A DNA stretch of 64,000 nt from Pseudomonas capeferrum (GCF_000731675.1 NZ_JMIT01000001.1:312712-376711), one strand, 5' to 3'. Shown: positions 16,483-25,961, counted from the first letter of the stretch. Program-made: numbers and translations. Notes: generated by a model from the sequence alone, not told the origin.

Positions 16483-17412
16483 TCAGGGTTGCGATGTTGG
16501 CGGTGCGTGGCGCAGCGGCCAACCCTGATGATGCTCGACCAGAAAGTCCACGAACACCCGAACCCGTGCCGGCATCGCCGGGCCGCCGACGAACACCGCA
16601 TGAATCGGCTCCCGGTCGCCGGGGTTGTAGGCCTCCAGCAGCGGCACCAGTTGTCCGCTGGCAAGGTCATCGCCCACCGTGAACGTACCGATGCGCGCGA
16701 TGCCGGCCCCCAGCCTGGCCAATTGCGCCAGCGCCTCGCCGCTGCTGCACTCCAGGTTGCCGCTGACTTTAAGGGCAAACGCCTGCCCGTCACGGCGAAA
16801 CGGCCAGTCGGGCTCGGCACGTCGGAAGTTGAAGCGCAAACAGTTATGGCGGGCCAGGTCTTCAGGTTCGTTCGGGGTGCCGCAGCGTTGCAGGTAATCG
16901 GGCGAGGCAACGATCACCTGGCCGGTGTCGCCAATGTAACGGGCACTCAGGGAACTGTCCGGCAGGTGGCCGAAACGCAGCGCGACATCGGCCTGGCCGC
17001 CGGCAATGTCGACCAGTTCGTCGCCTAGCGTCAGGTCGACCAGTATCTGCGGGTACAGGGCGCTGAACTGCGCCAGCAAGGGCACTACCGTAAGCCGGGC
17101 ATGCCCCAGCGCGGCGCTCACCCGCAGGCGCCCGCGCGGTACGCCCTGGTCGGTGATGGCATCCTCGACTTCATCCATGTCGGCGAGGATGCGCCGGGCG
17201 CCACGCAAGTAGGCTTCGCCCTCCGGGGTAAGCGAAATGGCCCGTGTGGTGCGCAACAGCAGGCGGGTGCCCAGGCGCTGTTCGGTGCGCGCGATGATCC
17301 GGCTGACCGCCGATGGCGTCAGCCCCAGCGCCCGCGCCGCCGCAGACAAGCTGCCCGCGTGCGCGACCTTGGCAAAAATTTCCATCTCGCCGGACCTGCC
17401 GTTGAAGTCCAT
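16483..17412 (-). CDS. LysR-family transcriptional regulator
   Basis: A 309-residue LysR protein: N-terminal winged helix (residues about 5-62, with LSAAARALGLTPSAVSRII as the helix-turn-helix) and a periplasmic-binding-protein-like effector domain. Start chosen at ATG 17412 with GAGG five bases upstream; the frame could extend ten codons to 17442. It resembles the group often annotated as DsdC/GcvA-unrelated 'LysR with RTTRAISLTPEG'. It is divergent from the MFS gene at 17507, the usual layout of a LysR gene and its target. Confidence 0.92.
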   Translation of the reverse strand: MDFNGRSGEMEIFAKVAHAGSLSAAARALGLTPSAVSRIIARTEQRLGTRLLLRTTRAISLTPEGEAYLRGARRILADMDEVEDAITDQGVPRGRLRVSAALGHARLTVVPLLAQFSALYPQILVDLTLGDELVDIAGGQADVALRFGHLPDSSLSARYIGDTGQVIVASPDYLQRCGTPNEPEDLARHNCLRFNFRRAEPDWPFRRDGQAFALKVSGNLECSSGEALAQLARLGAGIARIGTFTVGDDLASGQLVPLLEAYNPGDREPIHAVFVGGPAMPARVRVFVDFLVEHHQGWPLRHAPPTSQP

Positions 17413-17506
17413 TTGTGCCTCGCGCGCAAAGGTGATTGGCAAAAATGCGGTCTAGTGCATTAACGGAGTGGATCGTAGCATTTGCGGCACAGATAAGGAG
17501 CCCGTT

Positions 17507-18682
17507 ATGCGCATCAATCCACCCCTCGTCGCACTCGCCATCGGTGCCTTTGGCATCGGTGTCACCGAGTTCGCCCCCATGGGCATGTTGCCCAGTATTG
17601 CCACAGACCTCGGGGTCTCGATACCTGCTGCCGGGCTGCTGGTCAGCGCCTACGCGGTGGGGGTGCTGATCGGTGCCCCGTTGATGACCCTGGCCACCGG
17701 CAAGGTGCCGCGGCGTTACCTGTTGATTGGGCTGATGGCCATTTTCACCCTCGGTAACCTGATGTCGGCGCTGGCGAGCGATTACGTCAGCCTGCTCGTG
17801 GCCCGCGTGGTGACCTCGCTCAACCATGGCGCGTTCTTTGGTATCGGCTCGATCGTGGCAGCCAGTGTGGTGCCGCCGGAAAAACGCGCAGGCGCCGTGG
17901 CCGCGATGTTCATGGGGTTGACGCTGGCGACCATCGGCGGTGTGCCGTTGGCGACCTGGTTCGGTGAGTTGTTGGGGTGGCGCACTTCGTTCTGGGGGAT
18001 CGCGGGCCTGGGCTTGGTGGCCATGTCGGTGCTGTGGTACGCGCTGCCCAATGTGCCGCTGCCCAAAAGTGATGGGGTAATGGCCGAAATCCGCGTGCTC
18101 GGCCGTGGGCCGGTACTGGCGGCATTGGCGCTGACCGTGGTCGGCTCCAGCGCGATGTTTACCGTGTTCACCTACATTGCGCCCATTCTGCACAGCGAGG
18201 CCCAGGCCTCCACCACGTTCATCACGGTCATGCTGGTGTTGTTCGGTATCGGCCTGACCTTGGGCAACGTGTGGGGCGGCAAGGCGGCGGACCGCTCGGT
18301 CGATCGTACGCTGATCGTCTCGCTGGCGGTGTTGATCGCTGTGCTGCTGGTGTTTCCGCTGCTGATGCCCTGGTCGCTGCCCACGGCACTGGCGGTGCTG
18401 GTGTGGGGGGCGGCCAGTTTTGCCTTGGTGCCGCCGCTGCAGATGCGCGTGATGGAAGCGGCCAAGGACGCGCCTAACCTGGCGTCTGCGGTGAATATCG
18501 GCGCGTTCAACCTTGGCAACGCAATAGGCGCTGCGCTGGGTGGGGCGGTGATCAATGCGGGGCTGGGTTACCCGGCGATTTCCCTGGCAGGTGCGTTGAT
18601 GGCGGGTTTGGGGTTGCTGATGGTGCTGGCGTTTGCCTGGCGCGCGCGGGGCGTGGCAGCGTCGAAGGCCGCCTTGGTATAA
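17507..18682 (+). CDS. MFS transporter, DHA1 (AraJ/arabinose-efflux-like)
   Basis: A 391-residue protein with twelve predicted membrane helices. The N-terminal half has ITEFAPMG-type sequence at helix 1 and the conserved TLATGKVPRR loop between helices 2 and 3, as in AraJ/YdhP-like exporters. Start at ATG 17507, six bases after AAGGAG. It is divergent from a LysR regulator, so expression is probably controlled by it. Export of sugars, purines or drugs is typical of this family; the substrate cannot be inferred. Confidence 0.9.
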   Translation: MRINPPLVALAIGAFGIGVTEFAPMGMLPSIATDLGVSIPAAGLLVSAYAVGVLIGAPLMTLATGKVPRRYLLIGLMAIFTLGNLMSALASDYVSLLVARVVTSLNHGAFFGIGSIVAASVVPPEKRAGAVAAMFMGLTLATIGGVPLATWFGELLGWRTSFWGIAGLGLVAMSVLWYALPNVPLPKSDGVMAEIRVLGRGPVLAALALTVVGSSAMFTVFTYIAPILHSEAQASTTFITVMLVLFGIGLTLGNVWGGKAADRSVDRTLIVSLAVLIAVLLVFPLLMPWSLPTALAVLVWGAASFALVPPLQMRVMEAAKDAPNLASAVNIGAFNLGNAIGAALGGAVINAGLGYPAISLAGALMAGLGLLMVLAFAWRARGVAASKAALV

Positions 18683-18687
18683 CACAG

Positions 18688-18743
18688 CCTGAATTGCGCC
18701 CCAGATGTTGGACACCCGCCCATCATTTGGGGCGCAGCTCAGG
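18688..18743 (+). terminator. large imperfect hairpin after the MFS gene
   Basis: Two 20-base arms (18688-18707 and 18724-18743) are reverse complements at 17 of 20 positions around a 16-base loop. No U-tract follows. It may end or stabilise the MFS transcript. Confidence 0.5.
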
Positions 18744-18869
18744 CGTTCCAAACCCTGGTCTGAACCTGGATAGGCGGATGGCGCTTGCCCGCAACGGCCA
18801 TCGTCACTGTGCCCCGGAGCGCGCTTCAGCTAGCATGCGCTATCCCCCGCCTCAGACCTGAACCTCTGC

Positions 18870-19634
18870 ATGACTGTCTTCTACCTCAAACTCTTCATGA
18901 CCCCCACCCTGATGCTGGCCATTTCGCTGGCTGGCAAACGCTGGGGCACGCAAATTGGCGGGCTGCTTTCAGGGCTACCCGTTACCTCGGCGCTGGTCAT
19001 GCTGTTTCTCAGCCTTGAACAAGGCGAGGCGTTCGCCTCATTGGCCGTACCAGGGGCATTGGCCGGGGTGGCTGCCGTGCAGGCAACCTGCTTGTTCTAC
19101 TACGGGGTGACCCAACGTGTAGGCGCCTTGGTCGGCTGCATCGCAGCGCTGGCGTTCTTTGTGTTGGCGGCGTTGGCAACCAGCCACCTGGGCGGGGTGG
19201 CGTTGTCGGTCATTGCCACGCTGCTACTGGTCATCGTCATCGTCGTGGCCACCGCCAAACCGGCAGACGCCAGTGCCGCACGCTACGTGCCGACGCCTCG
19301 CTGGGTCATCCCGATGCGCATGATGACCGCCACCTTGCTGCTGCTGGTGATCACGGCCAGCGCGACCTTGCTCGGCCCTGTGGTCAGCGGGATGCTGGCG
19401 CCGGTCCCAGTCATCGCCTGGCCGCTGGCGGTGTTCGCCCACGTCCAGGGCGGGCGCCAGGAGCTGGCTGCGATCATACGCGGCAACGGCATTGGCGCCG
19501 TGGGCGTGGTCGGCTTTTACCTGACCTTGCAACACACGCTGTTGCAGTGGGGCGCGGTCATGTCGATCGCCATTGGCGTGTTGCTGGCAGTGGTGGTGAC
19601 CTTCGTATTGGCGAAGGTGCTGGAGGCACGCTGA
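18870..19634 (+). CDS. integral membrane protein of unknown function
   Basis: A 254-residue protein with about seven or eight hydrophobic helices and almost no soluble domain. The N-terminal segment has a GKRWGTQIGGLLSGLPVTS stretch that looks like part of a small transporter or channel repeat, and a similar motif (VSGMLAPVPVIAWPLAVF) recurs in the second half, suggesting an internal duplication. I do not recognise the family. It is flanked by the hairpin-bounded MFS gene and a convergent glutathione S-transferase. Confidence 0.75.
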   Translation: MTVFYLKLFMTPTLMLAISLAGKRWGTQIGGLLSGLPVTSALVMLFLSLEQGEAFASLAVPGALAGVAAVQATCLFYYGVTQRVGALVGCIAALAFFVLAALATSHLGGVALSVIATLLLVIVIVVATAKPADASAARYVPTPRWVIPMRMMTATLLLLVITASATLLGPVVSGMLAPVPVIAWPLAVFAHVQGGRQELAAIIRGNGIGAVGVVGFYLTLQHTLLQWGAVMSIAIGVLLAVVVTFVLAKVLEAR

Positions 19635-19689
19635 GCAGGGGGCGGCTTCAGTCAGTGCCTCCGGCCGCCCCAGCGTTAAAGGCCTGTGT

Positions 19690-20313
19690 TTAAGGCGTGC
19701 CGTTTCTGCCATGCAGGCAAAACGCGCGGCGCTGGCTCAGCCGCTCGTAGTAGGCCCTGACTGCCGGCAGGTGAGGGTGCTCGAACGGGGTCTCGAACCA
19801 GCGGTTGACCGACAGGCCGATAGGGATGTCGGCCAGCGTGAACCGGCTACCGGCCACATAAGCGCCGGTGGCGGCGAGCTGGCGCTCCAGAATCTGCATG
19901 TGGCGGCCCCATTCTGCGCAACCGGCGGCCAGTGCTTGAGGGTCCTGGTGGGCAGGGGAGTGCCTGACCAGCGACATGAACGCGTAGCTCCACGACCGGT
20001 TGAGGTCCGATGCTTGCCAGTCGATCCATTGATCGATGCGCGCCCGCGCTTGTGCCTCGGTGGGGTAGATGGCGCCCTGGTCATGGCGCGTTGCCAGGTA
20101 GCGGATGATGGTGTTGGATTCCCATAGGGTGAAATCGCCGTCCTGGATCACCGGGATCATGGCGTTGGGGTTCAGTGCCAGAAATTCGGGCGTGTTGGTG
20201 GGTTGGAAGCCCGAACCCCAGTCTTCCCGCTCGAAGGGGATATCGAACTCGGCACAGGCCCAAAGGACTTTTCGCACATTGATGGAAGAAGCTCTGCCCA
20301 GTATCCGTAACAT
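19690..20313 (-). CDS. glutathione S-transferase family protein
   Basis: A 207-residue cytosolic GST-fold protein. The N-terminal thioredoxin-like domain (residues 1-78) starts with [22 protein letters not shown] and contains the cis-Pro segment [10 protein letters not shown] and the glutathione gamma-glutamyl-binding [11 protein letters not shown]; the all-helical C-terminal domain has the [12 protein letters not shown] block. The Ser of the SSINVRK segment is the likely activating residue. Substrate unknown. Confidence 0.9.
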   Translation of the reverse strand: MLRILGRASSINVRKVLWACAEFDIPFEREDWGSGFQPTNTPEFLALNPNAMIPVIQDGDFTLWESNTIIRYLATRHDQGAIYPTEAQARARIDQWIDWQASDLNRSWSYAFMSLVRHSPAHQDPQALAAGCAEWGRHMQILERQLAATGAYVAGSRFTLADIPIGLSVNRWFETPFEHPHLPAVRAYYERLSQRRAFCLHGRNGTP

Positions 20314-20511
20314 GGTTTGCGTCCTTGTCTGTGGAAGCCTGATCCTCGTTCACGGCATGACCATGGTCAAGGACAAAGCGAATACGGTGATCAGGCCTAT
20401 GCTGGTAGCGTCACTGCCCGTACTACTGGGGCGTTGAATGCTTGCCTGGGCGCCACGAAATTGGCACCCTTGGGCCGCTTGAATCGTCAGTACCACGACA
20501 GAAGGAAGTTT

Positions 20512-21249
20512 GTGTTGAGCTGGGACAAAGTCGGGAAATGCCTCGTAGCGCTGCTGATTGGCCTGATGGTCATACTGGTGGCCTATGTGGTGATCAAAGG
20601 CCGCCCTCGCCTGGAAGCCTCCCTGACCTATGCCTACCTCACTTACCCGAGCCAGTTCAGCGAGCGGATCAGCAAGGCCAGCGAGCTACTGAAGTACGAG
20701 CAGTTGCAAGGGCGCATCAACAGTATCGGCCAGGGCGAGTTGAGCCATGAGCAGGTCGACCGGTTGATCGAACTGGCCCAGGCGCCTTATGCCCAACTGT
20801 TCGCTAAGCCGTTCGAGGCGGGGTTGGTGGACCACCGCACCGGTCTGCTCATCGACCTGCGCAACATGGGTGATGCGCCGGTGCGCCAGGTAACCATCCG
20901 CCTGCCGGCCAAGGGCCTGGTGCAAGTGCGCGATGCCGCGGGTAACGACACCATCATCGAGGCCGCCACGCCCGTGGTCGAAATACCGGCCATTGAGCCG
21001 GGTGGCGCCTGCAAGGTGTGGGTGTACTTCGATGCGGACTACTCGCAGATCCGCCAGGGCGGCGTCAGCATCCGTCACGCCGACGGCGTGGCCGATGTGC
21101 AGGTGTACCGCGAGTTCAGCGGTTTTCCCGCGCTGGTGGCGCGCTACAGCCGTGAGCTGATGGTGCTGTTGGGGGGGCTGGGGTTCGGCGTGCTGGCGTT
21201 GGCCTACGCCTGCCTGTCACGCCGCCGCATGCCGGTGTTGCCGTCCTGA
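20512..21249 (+). CDS. two-helix membrane protein with periplasmic domain, unknown function
   Basis: A 245-residue protein read from GTG 20512 (TTG 20515 also possible), preceded by GGAAG at 20504-20508. One hydrophobic helix near the N-terminus (about residues 9-30) and one near the C-terminus (about 217-236) enclose about 185 residues of mixed alpha/beta sequence ending in a beta-rich part (residues 120-205) resembling an immunoglobulin-like fold. Upstream in-frame sequence is Arg/Gly-rich and not protein-like. No family was recognised. Confidence 0.65.
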   Translation: MLSWDKVGKCLVALLIGLMVILVAYVVIKGRPRLEASLTYAYLTYPSQFSERISKASELLKYEQLQGRINSIGQGELSHEQVDRLIELAQAPYAQLFAKPFEAGLVDHRTGLLIDLRNMGDAPVRQVTIRLPAKGLVQVRDAAGNDTIIEAATPVVEIPAIEPGGACKVWVYFDADYSQIRQGGVSIRHADGVADVQVYREFSGFPALVARYSRELMVLLGGLGFGVLALAYACLSRRRMPVLPS

Positions 21250-21262
21250 CGTACGTGCCCAA

Positions 21263-21820
21263 TCACTGACAGTCATCGTGCAGCGCCAGGCTCTGGCGCA
21301 TTTGTTCCAGCAAGGCCTCGCGCAGCGCTTGCGGGCCCTGCACGCGTATCGACCCTGCCTGTGAAAGCAACCAGCCCATCAACGCCCGGCCGTCGTCGAC
21401 GGTCGCTTGCAGCGAGGCGCCGCCGTCCTGCTGCGGGGTGAGTTGCATGTCTGAGGACAGCGGCTGGTGTTCAAGACGACGGGCAAGTGCATCGTCGACC
21501 CAGGCACGTAGCACGACCTGGCGTACCGGGCTGAGGGCATCCGGTTGCAGGTGCCGCGCCTCGCCCAGGCTCAAGCCAGGTTGCCAGTACCAGCCGTAGG
21601 GCATGCCTTTGCTGTTGCAATGCAGTGGGAACAGCGCCGACAGCTCGACCAGGTCGCGCTCGACGGTGCGCTTGCTGGTGCTGTGGCCCACGGATGACAG
21701 AGCAGCCTGCAACTGCGTGGAGCTCATGCCGGGGTGGCGGCCTGGCAGTAGCTTGAGCAACTGCCACTGGCGGGCGATGGTGTGGCGGGTAGGGTGGCTG
21801 GGCAAAGGAGGCTCGTCCAT
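21263..21820 (-). CDS. short WYL-family regulator lacking the WYL core
   Basis: A 185-residue protein. The N-terminal part (residues about 8-75) is the winged helix of helix-turn-helix/WYL regulators: ARQWQLLKLLPGRHPGMSSTQL followed by SKRTVERDLVELSALFPL and YGWYW. In full-length relatives of about 310-330 residues a WYL domain follows; here the sequence passes quickly into what looks like the C-terminal WCX-type dimerisation segment (from about residue 120). It is therefore either a degenerate or a naturally shortened regulator. Start chosen at ATG 21820; the frame could extend 12 codons to 21856. Its neighbours are the two-helix membrane protein (convergent) and an orphan antitoxin (divergent). 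Confidence 0.75.
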   Translation of the reverse strand: MDEPPLPSHPTRHTIARQWQLLKLLPGRHPGMSSTQLQAALSSVGHSTSKRTVERDLVELSALFPLHCNSKGMPYGWYWQPGLSLGEARHLQPDALSPVRQVVLRAWVDDALARRLEHQPLSSDMQLTPQQDGGASLQATVDDGRALMGWLLSQAGSIRVQGPQALREALLEQMRQSLALHDDCQ

Positions 21821-21974
21821 GAATGCCAGGCGCTTGGCGCTCCTGGGTGGTGGCATTTGGCTATCTCGCAGAGCATACCTTGCCCGAGGATGGGATCCAA
21901 ACTTTTAGCAGGCCATAGCTTGTCATTGCCCGAGCCATTGACCAAAATATAGGTCTTAATTGAGGTCGATAAAT

Positions 21975-22220
21975 ATGCAGAATATCTTCGCCGATGTAGC
22001 GGTAAGCGTGTCGGAACTGAAAAAGAACCCCACTGCGGTCATGTCCGGTGCCGCAGGGATGCCCATCGCCGTGCTCAATCACAATCGGGTGATGGGGTAC
22101 ATGGTGCCGGCTGAGCTTTATGAAGCCATGATGGAGCGGCTCGAAGATATCGAGCTAAGCGAACTGGCAAAGTCTCGACTGGGTGAAAAAGGCGTATCGG
22201 TGTCTTTGGATGAGCTATAA
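21975..22220 (+). CDS. orphan Phd/YefM-type antitoxin
   Basis: An 81-residue protein of the Phd/YefM antitoxin fold: VSVSELKKNPTAVM and the following PIAVLNHNRVMGYMVPAELYEAMMERLEDIE are the DNA-binding and dimerisation part, and the last 20 residues form the flexible toxin-binding tail. Start at ATG 21975 with GAGG nine bases upstream; a TTG at 21960 is also in frame. In most pseudomonads such a gene is followed immediately by a RelE/ParE-like toxin; here the next 75 bases have no such reading frame and a convergent LysR gene follows. Confidence 0.85.
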   Translation: MQNIFADVAVSVSELKKNPTAVMSGAAGMPIAVLNHNRVMGYMVPAELYEAMMERLEDIELSELAKSRLGEKGVSVSLDEL

Positions 22221-22296
22221 GTCATCCAAAAAGCGGTAGAGGAAGGTTCGTCGCAAGCACAGCTTCATAGTGCGCGGATGATCAACCAACCCAAAT

Positions 22297-23217
22297 CTAC
22301 AGATGCCCTATCTCCAAACACTGTTGCAACGCCTGGATAAACACCTCTTCCGCCCGACTCAGCCGCTGCTCCCTGTTCCACAACAGGTGTATATCCACAT
22401 CCGCGATCCCCTCCTGCGGCGGCAGCTTCCATAACAGCCCGGCGGCCACATCCGGCGCCACCACATGTTCTGGCAGGCAGCCGATGCCGAACCCAGCAAT
22501 CACCAGGCGGCGCACCTCTTCAAGGCTGGGCGAGGACGCCACGATGCGTCCGGAAAACCCTTGCTGGTCACGGAAGATGGTCAGCGGCGAGAGCATCCCG
22601 CCAATCTGGTCGCTGGTAAAACTGACGAAGTTCTCACGCTGCAGGTCGCCCTCAAGCTGGCCGAACAAGGCATGGTGCTTGCCGCAGAAAAACGCATAGC
22701 GCTGGCGCAGAAACAGCCGCTGCTCCAGCCGCGGTTGAGGCCTTCGGTTGAGGCTCAGGCCTGCGGTGGCGGTCTTCTCCTGCAAGGCGGCGACAATGTC
22801 GGAGCTGCGCATCACGTCGATTTCCAGCTCTACCCGGGGGTGCTGGCGGTGGAAGTCGGCGAGAAAGTCGTCAAAGCGCTCGCTGACGATGCGGCTGATG
22901 ATCAGCAGGCGCACTTTGCCCACCAGTTCGTCAGCCGGTTGCTCCAGCAGCCCGCCGATCTGCGACATCTGCCCGTACACCTCGCCAGCCAGCAAGAACA
23001 TCTGCTCGCCCATTTCGGTCAGCACGAAGCGCGGCCCGCGGCGGGCGATGAGTTGCCGGCCAAGCTGCTCCTCCAGGCGTTTGAGCGCCTGACTCACCGC
23101 CGGCTGGGTAAGGTGCAGGCGGGCGGCGGCGCGGCTGATGGACAGCTCCTGGCCGATGACCCGGAAGGTGCGCAGCAGGTTCCAGTCGAGGCGGTCGTTG
23201 AGCAGGCGGTCAGGCAT
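22297..23217 (-). CDS. LysR-family transcriptional regulator
   Basis: A 306-residue LysR protein. The N-terminal helix-turn-helix is LSISRAAARLHLTQPAVSQALKRLEEQLG (about residues 25-55). The effector-binding domain follows. It is divergent from the MHS transporter at 23385, separated by 167 AT-rich bases, and probably controls the transporter/M20/deacetylase operon, with an import substrate or its breakdown product as inducer. Confidence 0.92.
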   Translation of the reverse strand: MPDRLLNDRLDWNLLRTFRVIGQELSISRAAARLHLTQPAVSQALKRLEEQLGRQLIARRGPRFVLTEMGEQMFLLAGEVYGQMSQIGGLLEQPADELVGKVRLLIISRIVSERFDDFLADFHRQHPRVELEIDVMRSSDIVAALQEKTATAGLSLNRRPQPRLEQRLFLRQRYAFFCGKHHALFGQLEGDLQRENFVSFTSDQIGGMLSPLTIFRDQQGFSGRIVASSPSLEEVRRLVIAGFGIGCLPEHVVAPDVAAGLLWKLPPQEGIADVDIHLLWNREQRLSRAEEVFIQALQQCLEIGHL

Positions 23218-23384
23218 GGTCGGGCTCGAATGATAAGCGTGGCTAATAGTGCGAATAATAAATAGAAAATTGACTAATCATAGCCCTGGGACGATAAATC
23301 GCAGCCATGCATCGACCAGGCGCCACCAGAGCGCCCCGTGATTTCCGATAACTCCTGCCAGAAAAACAAGCAAAGGAGCCCAGC

Positions 23385-24689
23385 ATGAAGCCCACCGCTT
23401 CGCCCCAGCCGCGCCGTGCCGCCGCCGCCGCGTTCATCGGCACCATGATCGAGTGGTACGACTTCTACATCTACGCCACCGCCGCTGCACTGGTGTTCGG
23501 TGCGTTGTTCTTCCCCTCCGACGACAGCCTGTTCAGCACCATGGCCGCCTTTGGCACCTTTGCCGTCGGTTTCTTTGCCCGCCCGCTGGGCGGCGTCATC
23601 TTCGGCCATGTGGGCGACCGCATCGGGCGCAAGAAGTCGCTGGTCATCACCTTGCTGATGATGGGCATCGTCACCGTCTGCATCGGCCTGCTGCCGACCT
23701 ACGCGCAGATCGGCGCCACCGCGCCGGTGCTGCTGATTGTGCTGCGTATCGTCCAGGGCATCGCCGTGGGCGGGGAGTGGGGCGGGGCGGTGCTGATGGC
23801 GGGTGAGCACGCGCCGAAGGGTCGACGCAACTTCTTTGCCTCGTTTGCCCAGCTGGGTAGCCCGGCGGGCCTGATCCTCTCGCTGCTGGCCTTTGGCGCC
23901 GTAACCCGGCTGCCGGAAGACCAACTGATGAGCTGGGGCTGGCGTGTGCCGTTCCTGGCCAGCGCACTGTTGCTGCTGGTGGGCCTGGCCATCCGCCTCG
24001 GGGTCAACGAATCGCCGGAATTCATCGCCAGCCGCGAGCAGGCCGAAAAGGCCCACCGCAAGGAGCAGGCGCCGGTGTTCGAAGTGCTGCGCACCGCCTG
24101 GCGCCCGCTGCTGCTGTGCATCGGTGCCAATACCCTGGGCATTGCCGGGGTCTACTTCACCAACACCTTCATGATCAGCTACACCACCCAACAGTTGCAC
24201 CTGGATCGCTCGCTGATCCTTGAATGCCTGTTCTTCGTGGCGGTCATCCAGTTTTGCCTGCAACCGCTGGCCGCCTGGTTGTCCGAGAAAGTCGGCGCTA
24301 CCCGCTTCCTGGCCCTGGTCGCACTGCTGGCGATGGCCTCGCCGTATCCGATGTTCGTGCTGGTCAGCTCGGGCCAGGGCCCGTTGATCGTGCTTGGCAT
24401 CGCCCTGGCGGCGGCCTGCATGGCGTCGTTCTATGCGGTGATCGCCGGTTACGTCAGCGGCATGTTCGAAACCCGCGTGCGCTACACCGCGATCTCCCTG
24501 GCCTACCAGATCTGCGGTGCAATTGCCGGGGGCCTGACGCCGCTGATCGGCACCTGGCTGGCCCGCACCTTCAGCGGCCAGTGGTGGCCGATGGCGGTGT
24601 TCTACACCTTGATCGCCTCCATTTCGCTGCTCTGCGTGCTGGCCTTGGCGCGCCAGTACACCCGTAGTCAGCAGCTGGAAATGGCCTGA
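23385..24689 (+). CDS. MFS transporter, metabolite:H+ symporter (MHS) family
   Basis: A 434-residue proton symporter of the ShiA/ProP/KgtP type with 12 membrane helices. The start (FIGTMIEWYDFYIYATAAALVF) and the loop HVGDRIGRKKSLV are hallmark MHS segments. AAAGGAG precedes the ATG. It is the first gene of an operon with an M20 amidohydrolase (30 bases downstream) and an acetylpolyamine amidohydrolase-like enzyme, so it probably brings their N-substituted substrate into the cell. Confidence 0.93.
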   Translation: MKPTASPQPRRAAAAAFIGTMIEWYDFYIYATAAALVFGALFFPSDDSLFSTMAAFGTFAVGFFARPLGGVIFGHVGDRIGRKKSLVITLLMMGIVTVCIGLLPTYAQIGATAPVLLIVLRIVQGIAVGGEWGGAVLMAGEHAPKGRRNFFASFAQLGSPAGLILSLLAFGAVTRLPEDQLMSWGWRVPFLASALLLLVGLAIRLGVNESPEFIASREQAEKAHRKEQAPVFEVLRTAWRPLLLCIGANTLGIAGVYFTNTFMISYTTQQLHLDRSLILECLFFVAVIQFCLQPLAAWLSEKVGATRFLALVALLAMASPYPMFVLVSSGQGPLIVLGIALAAACMASFYAVIAGYVSGMFETRVRYTAISLAYQICGAIAGGLTPLIGTWLARTFSGQWWPMAVFYTLIASISLLCVLALARQYTRSQQLEMA

Positions 24690-24719
24690 TCCACCCGATT
24701 CGATCTGGAGTACCTGTAC

Positions 24720-25961
24720 ATGTTGAAAAGCAATGGCGAACGCCTGTGGGCGAGCCTGATGGCCATGGCCGAAGTCGGTGCCACGGCCCGTGGCGGCAGC
24801 TGCCGCCTGGCCCTGAGCGATGAAGACAAGGCCGGCCGAGAACTGTTCAGCCACTGGTGCCGCGAGGCCGGCCTGACCCTGTCGGTGGATGCCATCGGCA
24901 ACCTGTTCGCCCGCCGCGCAGGCACCGATGCGCAGGCTGCACCGGTGATGATGGGCAGCCACCTCGACACCCAGCCCGAAGGCGGCCGTTTCGATGGTGT
25001 GTACGGTGTGCTGGCGGGCCTTGAGGTAGTACGCCGGCTCAACGACCTCGGCATCCGCACTCGCAAGCCGCTGGAGATTGCCGTGTGGACCAACGAGGAA
25101 GGCGCACGCTTCACGCCGGCCATGTTCGGCTCGGCAGTGTTCACCGGTACCCTTGACCTGCAGCAGGCGCTGGCTATTCGCGATGCTGCGGGCATCAGCG
25201 TCGCCGATGAGCTGCAACGCACGGGGTATGCCGGCCAGCGCCCCTTGGGCGGCAAGGTCGATGCTTATTTTGAAGCGCATATCGAGCAAGGCCCGATCCT
25301 TGAAGACAACGCCAAATGCATTGGTGTGGTCAGTGGTGGCCAGGCGATTCGCTGGCTCGACGTGACGGTCGAAGGCATGGCCGCCCACGCCGGCACCACG
25401 CCGATGCCGCTGCGCAAGGACGCCCTGTACGGCGCGGCACGAATGATCCAGGCGGTGGAGCAACTGGCCGCCGATTTCGCCCCCCAAGGCCTGACCACGG
25501 TGGGCGAGCTGTCGATTGCCAAGTCTTCGCGCAACACCATCCCAGGTGTACTGCGCTTCACCGTCGACTTGCGCCACCACCGTGACCAGGCCATTGAGGC
25601 GATGGAGCAAGAGCTTGGTCTGAAACTGCAGGCCATCGCCGCGCAGCGTGGCCTGCAGGTACGCATCGAGCGCCATTGGATGAGCCCGGCGACGCCCTTC
25701 GACGCCGCTTGTGTGGCCGCCGTGCAACAGGCCGTGGACGGCCTGGGCTATGCCCAGCAGGCGATTGTCAGTGGCGCTGGCCACGACGCTATTCTGCTCG
25801 CCCGTTACTGCCCGACAGCCATGGTGTTCATCCCCTGCGTCGGTGGCCTGAGCCACAACGAGGCTGAAGACGTGCTGCCCGACGATGCCCGCCAGGGCGC
25901 CGATGTACTGCTCAACGCCGTGCTGGCCCGTGCCGGCCGGGTCGAACAAGGAGAAGCCTGA
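24720..25961 (+). CDS. M20-family Zn-dependent amidohydrolase (N-carbamoyl amino acid hydrolase / allantoate amidohydrolase type)
   Basis: A 413-residue two-zinc hydrolase. Metal-binding motifs are visible: GSHLDTQPEGGRFDG (His and Asp ligands, about residues 80-93), TNEEGARF (Glu pair, about 124-131) and YFEAHIEQGP (His, about 188-195). The family cleaves N-carbamoyl-L-amino acids, ureidoglycine-type compounds or beta-ureidopropionate. The start is ATG 24720 with GGAG nine bases upstream; the stop overlaps the next start (TGATG). Position between a transporter and a deacetylase-like enzyme suggests stepwise removal of amide-linked groups from an imported compound. Exact substrate is not inferable. 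Confidence 0.9.
   Translation: MLKSNGERLWASLMAMAEVGATARGGSCRLALSDEDKAGRELFSHWCREAGLTLSVDAIGNLFARRAGTDAQAAPVMMGSHLDTQPEGGRFDGVYGVLAGLEVVRRLNDLGIRTRKPLEIAVWTNEEGARFTPAMFGSAVFTGTLDLQQALAIRDAAGISVADELQRTGYAGQRPLGGKVDAYFEAHIEQGPILEDNAKCIGVVSGGQAIRWLDVTVEGMAAHAGTTPMPLRKDALYGAARMIQAVEQLAADFAPQGLTTVGELSIAKSSRNTIPGVLRFTVDLRHHRDQAIEAMEQELGLKLQAIAAQRGLQVRIERHWMSPATPFDAACVAAVQQAVDGLGYAQQAIVSGAGHDAILLARYCPTAMVFIPCVGGLSHNEAEDVLPDDARQGADVLLNAVLARAGRVEQGEA

Noticed and set aside
17171..18751. 526-codon minus-strand frame opposite the DHA1 transporter
   Set aside because: His/Gln/Arg-rich antisense of a membrane protein gene; crosses the LysR start region.
23274..25949. 891-codon minus-strand frame opposite the MHS/M20 operon
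   Set aside because: Antisense shadow; the plus strand encodes intact metal-binding motifs.
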